Shown here: in pieces, positions 18,586 through 26,004 of the stretch
Layout of the letters: every line of letters begins with the position of its first letter
Position numbering within the stretch: the stretch's first letter is position 1
Source of the DNA: a bacterium
Lineage (GTDB): Bacteria > UBP15 > UBA6099
Length of the DNA: 64,000 nt
Direction: 5' to 3'
Assembly (NCBI GenBank): GCA_029564595.1
Contig: JAKQPS010000113.1
Span: 252,927 to 316,926 of the forward strand
Notes under the pieces: model-generated
The model's database searches: none
What the model was told of the DNA's origin: nothing
What the model saw: only the letters and a program-made list of their open reading frames with translations
Position numbers and translations under genes: made by a program

Positions 18586-21300
18586 TCAATACTTGAGCAT
18601 TTTCGCTGATTCGGAGCGGGGCGAAACGCGCGCGGCGCACACCTTGAGTTCGGGTATCTTGGCTATCGGATCGAGCGCGGAGTTTGTGAGCGCGTTGGCC
18701 GCCGCCTCGGCGAAATGGAAAGGTATGAAGATAGAGCCTGCGGGAACCGCGTCCGAAATGGCCGCCGCGATGCTTATCGCGCCTCGTCTTGATGTCACGT
18801 CGCAAAATTGTCCATCGGCGATACTAAGGTTTTCGGCGTCTGCGGGATTAATCTGGAAAAAAGCCTGCGGCACATGCTCGTCGAGGGGCCGGGAGCGCCG
18901 GGTCATCGTCCCGGTGTGATAGTGATAAAGTATGCGTCCTGTGATGAGAGTCATCGGGTAATCGGCGTCGGGAACCTCGTCGGGGCCGGAGAATTCGACC
19001 GACGCAAACTTGCCTTTTCCGCGAGTGAACGCGCCTGTGTGAAGTATGGGAGTTCCGGGATGCGACTTAGACGGACAAGGCCAATGCACGGCCTCTCTAT
19101 CGATGCGCTCATAGTCCACCCCGCCGTAGCTGGGCGTAAGAGACGCTATCTCCTCCATTATCCGCTCCGGGCTTTCATAGTCCATTCTATAGCCGAACCG
19201 CATCGCCAACTCGCCGATGATGCGCCAGTCCTGTTTGCTATCGCCGGGAGCCGCCACCGCCGCTCTTACTCGTTGAACGCGCCGCTCCGTGTTGGTGAAA
19301 GTTCCATCCTTCTCGGCAAAGCAGACGGCTGGAAGAACAACGTCCGCCAGTTTTGCGGTCTCTGTGAGAAATATGTCCTGAACGATAAGCAAGTCCAATT
19401 TTTCCAAAGCTTTGCGCACATGGCCGGTGTCGGGGTCGGACACCATCGGGTTTTCGCCCATGATGTACATCGCTTTAATATCGCCTTTTATTGCGGCGCG
19501 CATCATTTCTGTGGCGGTCAGCCCGGCGGATTCAGGAAGTTCCGCTTTCCATGCGGCGGAGAACTTTTTCCTCGCGTCGGGATTGGAAACCTGCTGATAT
19601 CCGGAAAAGACGTTGGGCAGAGCGCCCATGTCGCAGCTTCCCTGCACGTTGTTCTGGCCTCTGAGAGGATTGACGCCTGTTCCGGGCTTGCCGATGTTGC
19701 CGGTCAGCATCGCAAGATTCGCGACGGACATGACGTTGTTCGTGCCGGAAGTGTGCTGCGTTATGCCCATTGAGTAAAGGATGGCGGCTTTTTCGGCTGT
19801 GGCGTAAACGCGAGCCGCGGCGCGCAGGTCGCCCGCCGGGATGCCAGTGATATTTTCCACATATTCCGGCGTGTATTTCTTGACCGCCGCTTTCATTTCT
19901 TCAAAGCCTTCGGTGCGGGTCTCGATAAACGAGGCGTCCTGCAGCCCCTCGCTGATGATTACGTTGATGAATCCGTTTATCCAAGCGACATCCGAGCCGG
20001 ATTTCTGGCGCAGGTGGATTTCCGCGATATCGCAAAGCTGGATGCGGCGAGGTTCTATGACAATAATCTTCGCGCCGCGCCTTGCCGCCTTTTTCACTTG
20101 AAGCGCGATTATCGGGTGCGTCTCGGTGGTGTTCGACCCGGTTATGAGTATGACGTCCGCCTGCGAGATGTCCGCGATGGTGTTGGTCATGGCTCCGCTG
20201 CCGAAGGATATCGCCAGCCCCGCGACTGTTGACGCGTGGCAGAGTCTCGCGCAGTGGTCCACATTGTTAGTGCCTATGACGGCGCGCATGAACTTCTGGA
20301 AAACATAGTTCTCTTCGTTCGTGCATCTTGCGGAAGCAAGCCCGGCTATCGAATCCGCGCCGCTCTCTCCTTGAATGTCGCACAATCTTCTCGCCGCGAA
20401 ATCCAAAGCCTTCTTCCATGTCGCTGGTTTCAATTCGCCGTCTTCTCTGACTAGAGGAACTGTCAAACGTTCGGGGCTATGGATGAAGCCGTAACCGAAT
20501 CTTCCTTTCGAACATAGAGCGACGCCGTTCACGGGCGCGGAGGGATTGGATGTGACTTTCACAACTTTGCCGTCTTTGACGTTCAGGTCCAACTGGCAGC
20601 CGCAACCGCAATATGGGCAGGTGGTGGTTACTTTGTTGAGTTCCCACTCCCGCGCGACGCCCGCCGCGTCTCTTTCTCTCAAGGCCCCGGTAGGGCACGC
20701 CGCGACGCAGTTTCCGCAGAAGACGCATCCGGAATCCTTCATGTTTCTGTTCAATGGCGTTGAAATCATTGTAGCGAAGCCGCGATGGGCGAAATCGATT
20801 ATGAAATCGCCTTGAATCTCCGCGCACGCGTTCACGCACCGTCCGCACAGGATGCATTTATTGTAGTCTCTCACATAGAACGGGTTGTCTCGGTGTTCGG
20901 GATAGTTGTAAATCGCGCCGCCTTTGAACCGCGTGTCCGAAACGCCGTATTCGTAGCAGTATTTCTGAAGCAGACATTTGCCTGCCATATCGCAGGTCAT
21001 ACAGTCTTTGGGGTGAGCGGAAAGAAGCAGTTCAAGAACCATTTTTCTGGCTCGGACGACCCGCTCGGTTCCCGTCGAGACTTTCATGTCGGGGGAGACT
21101 TTGACCGCGCATGACGGCATAAGGGCGCGCTGGCCCTCAACCTCGACCACGCACAGCCTGCATGCGCCTGTCGGTTGAAGATATTCCGCGTGGCAAAGAT
21201 GGGGAATGTCCACGCCGTTCGCTTGCGCGGCTTCGAGGATAGTCATGCCATCCCTTGCCGCCGCTTCCCGTCCATCTATGAAGAAATTGATTTCATTCAT
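18586..21300 (-). CDS. Formate dehydrogenase alpha subunit, cysteine type (NAD-linked)
   Basis: A 904-residue molybdo/tungsto-bis-pterin formate dehydrogenase. Residues 1-80 are a [2Fe-2S] ferredoxin domain (HLCHAEYLQPTGACRLC). Then come a His-Cys3 site (HPKDCMTCDMAGKC) and two [4Fe-4S] clusters (CILCGRCVNAC, CVFCGNCVAAC). The catalytic part begins at TTCPYCGCGC. The active-site residue that binds the metal is Cys354 in DHCARLCHAST, where many homologues have selenocysteine. The gene follows NuoE- and NuoF-like genes with small gaps, so the complex would pass electrons between formate and NAD(H). A GGAGG precedes the ATG. The paralogue at 25988 has TGA at the equivalent codon. The direction (formate oxidation or CO2 reduction) cannot be told. 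Confidence 0.93.
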   Translation of the reverse strand: MNEINFFIDGREAAARDGMTILEAAQANGVDIPHLCHAEYLQPTGACRLCVVEVEGQRALMPSCAVKVSPDMKVSTGTERVVRARKMVLELLLSAHPKDCMTCDMAGKCLLQKYCYEYGVSDTRFKGGAIYNYPEHRDNPFYVRDYNKCILCGRCVNACAEIQGDFIIDFAHRGFATMISTPLNRNMKDSGCVFCGNCVAACPTGALRERDAAGVAREWELNKVTTTCPYCGCGCQLDLNVKDGKVVKVTSNPSAPVNGVALCSKGRFGYGFIHSPERLTVPLVREDGELKPATWKKALDFAARRLCDIQGESGADSIAGLASARCTNEENYVFQKFMRAVIGTNNVDHCARLCHASTVAGLAISFGSGAMTNTIADISQADVILITGSNTTETHPIIALQVKKAARRGAKIIVIEPRRIQLCDIAEIHLRQKSGSDVAWINGFINVIISEGLQDASFIETRTEGFEEMKAAVKKYTPEYVENITGIPAGDLRAAARVYATAEKAAILYSMGITQHTSGTNNVMSVANLAMLTGNIGKPGTGVNPLRGQNNVQGSCDMGALPNVFSGYQQVSNPDARKKFSAAWKAELPESAGLTATEMMRAAIKGDIKAMYIMGENPMVSDPDTGHVRKALEKLDLLIVQDIFLTETAKLADVVLPAVCFAEKDGTFTNTERRVQRVRAAVAAPGDSKQDWRIIGELAMRFGYRMDYESPERIMEEIASLTPSYGGVDYERIDREAVHWPCPSKSHPGTPILHTGAFTRGKGKFASVEFSGPDEVPDADYPMTLITGRILYHYHTGTMTRRSRPLDEHVPQAFFQINPADAENLSIADGQFCDVTSRRGAISIAAAISDAVPAGSIFIPFHFAEAAANALTNSALDPIAKIPELKVCAARVSPRSESAKMLKY

Positions 21301-21315
21301 CCCTTTGCCTCCGCT

Positions 21316-23166
21316 TCAGGACAGCTCGATGGCGTCAAACGGGCACACCGTATGGCACATCCCGCATTTGACGCATTTCGCCTGATCAATTTTGTGGATT
21401 TCCTTTTTTTGCCCGGATATCGCGTTTGCAGGGCAAGACTCGGCGCACTTGTGGCACTTCTTGCATTTGTCTTCCGCCACCGTGTAAGTGAGAAGAGCCT
21501 TGCATTTGAGAGACGGGCATTTTTTCTGCTCGATGTGCGCCAGATATTCGTCCCTGAAATATTTCAGGGTGGTTATCACCGGGTTGGGAGCGGTCTGCCC
21601 CAGCCCGCACAGCGAAGTGTCCTTCACTATGTCAGCCGTCTCTTCGAGCAGCGCCAAGTCTTCCATCGTTCCCTTGCCGTCGGTGATTCTCTCCAGCAGT
21701 TCCAGCATTCTCTTTGTTCCCATTCTGCAGGGAACGCATTTTCCGCAAGATTCGGACTGAGTGAACGTCATAAAATATTTGGCGATATCGACGACGCAAG
21801 TGGACTCGTCCATGATAATCAGACCGCCGCTGCCCATAATCGCGCCGACTTTCGCAAGCGAATCGTAATCTATCGGGAGGTCCAAGAACTGTTCCGGGAT
21901 GCAGCCGCCCGACGGCCCGCCTGTGAGAGCCGCCTTGAATTTTTTCCCGTTCGGGATGCCGCCGCCGACTTCGAATATTATTTCCCTTAAAGTCATCCCC
22001 ATCGGAGCTTCCACCAGCCCGGTGTTCCTTATCATCCCGGCGAGAGCAAACACCTTCGTGCCTTTGCTCTTTTCAGTTCCCATCGACGCGTACCAATCTG
22101 AGCCGTTCTCAATAATGGCGGCGACGTTGGCGAGAGTTTCCACATTGTTGATGCAGGTCGGATGTCCCCAAAGCCCGGACTGGATGGGGAACGGCGGGCG
22201 CACTCTGGGAGTCCCGCGTTTGCCTTCGATAGAGGCCATTAGAGCCGTCTCCTCGCCGCAAACGAAAGCCCCGGCTCCCTCTTTGATGTGAAGATCAAAT
22301 GAGAAATTCGTCCCCAATATGTTGCGTCCCAGCAATCCAAGCTCTTCCATCTGCCGGAGTGCGATATTCAGATGAGCGATGGCGATGGGGTACTCTGCGC
22401 GAACATAGATATAACCTTCGTCGGCCCCTATCGCATAAGCGCCGATGAGCATGCCTTCGAGAACGGCGTGCGGGTCGCCCTCCAGCACAGCGCGGTCCAT
22501 AAAAGCTCCGGGGTCGCCTTCGTCGGCGTTGCAAACAAGAAACTTCTTATCGCTCTTCTCTTTGTTGGCGAATCTCCATTTTAGCCCGGTTGGGAAACCA
22601 GCCCCGCCCCTGCCCCTCAGCCCGGATTTGAATATCTCCTCAACCACTTCCTCAGGTTTCATCGTCTCGAGCGCTTTCGAGAAAGCCGTGTACCCGCCCC
22701 TGCATATATAGTCGTCAATCTCTCTCGGATCGACCACGCCGCAATTCTTCAGAACCAACCGTTTCTGGTGGCTGTAGAAAGGAATTTCTTTTTCCTTGAC
22801 GATTTTCTCCTGAGTCGCAGGATCCGCGAACAGCAGCCGTTCCACCGTTCTGCCGTTCACTACAGTTTCTTCAACAATCTCCGCGGCGTCTTCCGGTTTC
22901 AGGTTTCCATAAAAAATATTGCCCGGCTCGACGACCGCCACCGGAGACATTGAACAAAAGCCGTGACAGCCGGTCTCGATGACTTTGAATTTTTTCTCCA
23001 GACCGCGTTTTTTCAGTTCGGCCTTGAGCGACTCGGAGAAAGCGTCGGCGCCCTTTGCGCGGCAGCCCGTCATACACACCCTGATAGCGATCGCTTCGGA
23101 GTCTCGCTCCTTGTTCAACTTTTCGCGGTATTTGGCGATATCCTTGAATGTTTTAAAACGCGCCAT
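21316..23166 (-). CDS. NuoF-like NADH-binding subunit of formate dehydrogenase (HydB/FdhB type)
   Basis: A 616-residue diaphorase subunit. Residues about 25-115 are a thioredoxin-like [2Fe-2S] domain (VCMTGCRAKGA, TGCHGFCSMSP). Residues about 180-430 are the FMN/NADH-binding part (GLRGRGGAGFPTG, NADEGDPGAF, GEETALMASIEG). A [4Fe-4S] site follows in ESCGKCVPCRMGT with CGLG. The C-terminus is a two-cluster ferredoxin (CKKCHKCAESCP, CVKCGMCHTVCP). This domain order matches the NADH subunit of bifurcating hydrogenases and NAD-formate dehydrogenases. Whether it bifurcates with ferredoxin is not shown by sequence. It lies between NuoE-like and FDH genes with gaps of 4 and 15 bases. Confidence 0.93.
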   Translation of the reverse strand: MARFKTFKDIAKYREKLNKERDSEAIAIRVCMTGCRAKGADAFSESLKAELKKRGLEKKFKVIETGCHGFCSMSPVAVVEPGNIFYGNLKPEDAAEIVEETVVNGRTVERLLFADPATQEKIVKEKEIPFYSHQKRLVLKNCGVVDPREIDDYICRGGYTAFSKALETMKPEEVVEEIFKSGLRGRGGAGFPTGLKWRFANKEKSDKKFLVCNADEGDPGAFMDRAVLEGDPHAVLEGMLIGAYAIGADEGYIYVRAEYPIAIAHLNIALRQMEELGLLGRNILGTNFSFDLHIKEGAGAFVCGEETALMASIEGKRGTPRVRPPFPIQSGLWGHPTCINNVETLANVAAIIENGSDWYASMGTEKSKGTKVFALAGMIRNTGLVEAPMGMTLREIIFEVGGGIPNGKKFKAALTGGPSGGCIPEQFLDLPIDYDSLAKVGAIMGSGGLIIMDESTCVVDIAKYFMTFTQSESCGKCVPCRMGTKRMLELLERITDGKGTMEDLALLEETADIVKDTSLCGLGQTAPNPVITTLKYFRDEYLAHIEQKKCPSLKCKALLTYTVAEDKCKKCHKCAESCPANAISGQKKEIHKIDQAKCVKCGMCHTVCPFDAIELS

Positions 23167-23170
23167 GATA

Positions 23171-23662
23171 TTATTCCTCCGGGTCGGGCGTCCCTGCGTC
23201 CGCGCCGCCGCCGATATATTTTTTCAATATCTTTCCCACCGTCTTCGGCGTCTGCTCGCCGTAATAATCCTTGTCTATCATTATGGCTGGAGCGAGAAAA
23301 CAAGTGCCGAGGCAGGCCACTGTTTCAAGTTGGAAGTTCAGGTCTTCAGTCGGGTTTCCCGCCTTAACGCCCAGTTTTTCTTCGAGAGCCTGCAATGCCG
23401 CCCCGGCGCCGCGCACATGGCAGGCAGTGCCGACGCACACTTTAATCGTATGCTTGCCCCTCGGAGACAAATAAAACTGCGAATAGAAAGTCGCCACTCC
23501 GAAAACCCGGCTGAACGGGATTCCGAGTCCCTTTGAGACTTGTTCAAGAGTTTCCCCGGACAGGTATCCCATTTCGGCCTGCGCTTTCTGAAGAGCAGGG
23601 ATAAGAGAACCGGGCTTTCCCCGGTATCGTTCGATAATTTCCGTCAATGCGCTTGTAGACAT
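23171..23662 (-). CDS. NuoE-like [2Fe-2S] subunit (HydC type)
   Basis: A 163-residue thioredoxin-like [2Fe-2S] protein of the NuoE/HydC family. The N-terminal helical part (SLIPALQKAQAEMGYLS) and the cluster ligands in CVGTACHVRGA and ETVACLGTCFLAPA are typical. It relays electrons with the NuoF-like subunit encoded four bases downstream. The ATG at 23662 follows AAAGGAG by eight bases; a longer in-frame start at 23683 precedes that site and is rejected. The C-terminus has a glycine/aspartate-rich tail. It is the first gene of the three-gene NAD-linked formate dehydrogenase unit. A gap of about 230 bases upstream, with a TATATAAT box on the minus strand, may contain its own promoter. Confidence 0.93.
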   Translation of the reverse strand: MSTSALTEIIERYRGKPGSLIPALQKAQAEMGYLSGETLEQVSKGLGIPFSRVFGVATFYSQFYLSPRGKHTIKVCVGTACHVRGAGAALQALEEKLGVKAGNPTEDLNFQLETVACLGTCFLAPAIMIDKDYYGEQTPKTVGKILKKYIGGGADAGTPDPEE

Positions 23663-23894
23663 GATGTCGGCTCCTTTCGGCAAACGCGCGCGTCCGCCCC
23701 TTCAGCCGGGACTGCGCGCTGAAATCCACGCGCGTGAAATATCAAACATGGATTATATATCGATTGTTCACAGCGCTCACCCGGTTGAAACTTAATTCAT
23801 TGCTTAATAATAGCGGAATTCCTTCTCCGCTTATCTAATGAGTATGATTTTATATCAAAAATACCGATATAGGAACAGGGAAAACAAAGGATAA

Positions 23895-24278
23895 TTATCT
23901 ATCGTTTTTAACATTCAGTTTTTCCACAGCGGTGAACACTTCTTCCGGTGTAAAAGGCTTGGGAATGAAATCGTCCGCTCCTAGTTTCATCGCCTCTACG
24001 GCTGTGTTTACGGTCGAATACCCGGTTATCACCACAACCGCGCAATCAGGATATCCTTTCTTTACACACTTTACAAGCTCCAGTCCCGGCATGCCGGGCA
24101 TCTTCAGATCAGTCAAAATCACGTCGTATTTTTCCGATCTGAGAACTCTCAGCGCCTCGTCGCCGGAAGATACGGTGGATATTTCATAGCGGTCGCTTTT
24201 CTCGCTGAATATATCTATGCAACTTTGCCGAACGACAATTTCATCGTCAACAATCAGCATTTTAATTTTTTTAGGCAT
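23895..24278 (-). CDS. Single-domain response regulator paired with haem-motif kinase
   Basis: A 127-residue receiver-only protein. The acidic pocket is in IVDDEIVV, the phospho-acceptor is about Asp57 in ILTDLKMPGMPG, and the switch residues are Thr in VITGYS and Lys in IPKPFTPEE. There is no output domain. The ATG at 24278 lies six bases after GGAAGGGG and overlaps the end of the upstream kinase gene by eight bases, so kinase and receiver are coupled. It belongs to the Sec-type formate dehydrogenase operon and probably relays a redox signal. Its downstream target is unknown. Confidence 0.92.
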   Translation of the reverse strand: MPKKIKMLIVDDEIVVRQSCIDIFSEKSDRYEISTVSSGDEALRVLRSEKYDVILTDLKMPGMPGLELVKCVKKGYPDCAVVVITGYSTVNTAVEAMKLGADDFIPKPFTPEEVFTAVEKLNVKNDR

Positions 24279-26004
24279 TTGCAACCCCTTCCACAGGCAG
24301 TTTTACACAGAATGTCGACCCTTGTCCGACAACGCTTTTTACGGTGATATCGCCGTTGTGCCGCTTTACTATTCCAAAACAGATTGAAAGGCCCAACCCT
24401 GTGCCTTCAGTCGGTCCTTTCGTGGTGAAAAAAGGATCGAACAGTCGCTCCAGATTTTCGGCTGGAACTCCGCATCCGGTGTCGGATAAAGAGACCTCCA
24501 CAAAACTTCGGGGCGGAGCGACTTTCGATTCCACAACCGACAATCGCGATTCCACGCTCACTGTTCCTATTCCCTTCATCGCGTCTGCGGAATTAATAAG
24601 GAGATTCATAAACACCTGATGCATCTGTCCCCGGTCGACGTTCAATTCAGGCAAATCAGGCGCGAGGTCTTTTAATATTTTTATGTTGTGAAAAGACTCC
24701 TGATTTTCCACAAGCGAAATCGCGCGGAGAATCACATCGTTGATTTTCGTCTGTGACTTTTCCGGAGTGGACTGCCGCGAAAATTCGAGAAGTCCCGCCA
24801 CTATGTTGCGGCATCTTTTAGTTTCGTCAACCACGACGCTAAGCCACTTCTTTTCCTTTTCGCCTTCGACTCTTTCAAGAAGGAGCGAACTGTAGCTAAG
24901 GACGGCGGTGAGAGGATTGTTTATCTCGTGCGCTATCCCGGCGGAAAGTTGTCCCAGAGAAGCCAGCTTGACCGACCTGACCAGCTTCATGTGCGTCTCG
25001 TCGTTAATGCGAGAGTAGATGTCCTCGAAGGTCGAGCCTGACTCCGGGTCTCTTCCCACGTATCCGGGGGCAATGGGGCTTCTTTTAGAAATTGAATCTC
25101 CGTTCACTATTTCAGGAGCGACGGTGTCATAAGTCAGAAAACTCCTGTATCCGGATTCTTTCCTGAGCTTCTCGGCCATTCGGTTGAACGAACGAGAAAG
25201 TCTTCCGAATTCGTCGCTGGCGTACACAGGCACGCGCGTGTTGTAATTCCCTGCCGACACGTCTCTAACTCCTCCTAGCAGCGCCGTCATAGGACGTATC
25301 AGAAAGTAATACAGCATCGCCGCCAATGCGGTCATTATCGCGATGAAAGATGAGACTCCGAGGATAATCAGATGCCTTTTGATTCCAGCGATTTTATTAT
25401 CCACGTCGGACAACGACATTGTGATATCGAAAAGGCCGAGAACTTTTTTGTCTCTCGGATGGTGGTCATGGCACATGAGGTAGCAACCTTCCTCATTGTA
25501 AATGGCCTGTGTGAGGCTAACAACCCGCCCTTCTCCGGATTTGGATTTGGAAATTCTCGCCCTGTCAGAAATTTCTATGTCTTCCAGCGGGGCGCCTCCC
25601 GCATGGCACACCGCGCACTGTTCGGCGTCTATGTCTATCGCGTCGCCAATCTCTCCGGAAACAGTGGATTTGCTGATCACGCCTCTTTTATCGAAAATTC
25701 TTATCGTCTCGATTTCATCGGATTGCTTGGCAATGTAGTCTATAGTCTCCTGAACTTTCTCTTTCGTGTTTTCGAGCATGTAGTTGCGAGTCGAGTATTT
25801 TACCGTTCCTGCTATGTTGTCGGCCCCGATAAGCACCTCGTCTATCAGTTGCTTCTCCTGCATGCTTATGTTGTAATACGTGCCTATCCCGATCAGCGCG
25901 GTAAGCGCGGCGCCGATAAAAATAAACAGTTTGAAGCCGAAGCTGCTGAAGTAAGGTTTCAGAGCGACAAATCTGTTTCGATATTTTTCAGCCTTTTTCA
26001 ACAC
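24271..26004 (-). CDS. Sensor histidine kinase with c-type haem motifs in the periplasmic sensor domain
   Basis: A 577-residue membrane kinase. TM1 is at about residues 25-43, a periplasmic domain at 44-210, TM2 at 212-236, HAMP at about 237-285, HisKA with His359 in AHEINNPLTAVLS, and HATPase_c with DTGCGVP and GTGLGLSICFG. The periplasmic domain carries CAVCH at 130-134 and CYLMCH (C-x3-CH) at 174-179, followed by two more histidines. CxxCH is the covalent haem c site; the second is a less usual variant. The protein could sense redox state, oxygen or NO through haem. The gene overlaps the end of the Sec-type formate dehydrogenase gene by 17 bases and the next receiver gene by eight. Confidence 0.9.
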   Translation of the reverse strand: MLKKAEKYRNRFVALKPYFSSFGFKLFIFIGAALTALIGIGTYYNISMQEKQLIDEVLIGADNIAGTVKYSTRNYMLENTKEKVQETIDYIAKQSDEIETIRIFDKRGVISKSTVSGEIGDAIDIDAEQCAVCHAGGAPLEDIEISDRARISKSKSGEGRVVSLTQAIYNEEGCYLMCHDHHPRDKKVLGLFDITMSLSDVDNKIAGIKRHLIILGVSSFIAIMTALAAMLYYFLIRPMTALLGGVRDVSAGNYNTRVPVYASDEFGRLSRSFNRMAEKLRKESGYRSFLTYDTVAPEIVNGDSISKRSPIAPGYVGRDPESGSTFEDIYSRINDETHMKLVRSVKLASLGQLSAGIAHEINNPLTAVLSYSSLLLERVEGEKEKKWLSVVVDETKRCRNIVAGLLEFSRQSTPEKSQTKINDVILRAISLVENQESFHNIKILKDLAPDLPELNVDRGQMHQVFMNLLINSADAMKGIGTVSVESRLSVVESKVAPPRSFVEVSLSDTGCGVPAENLERLFDPFFTTKGPTEGTGLGLSICFGIVKRHNGDITVKSVVGQGSTFCVKLPVEGVANA

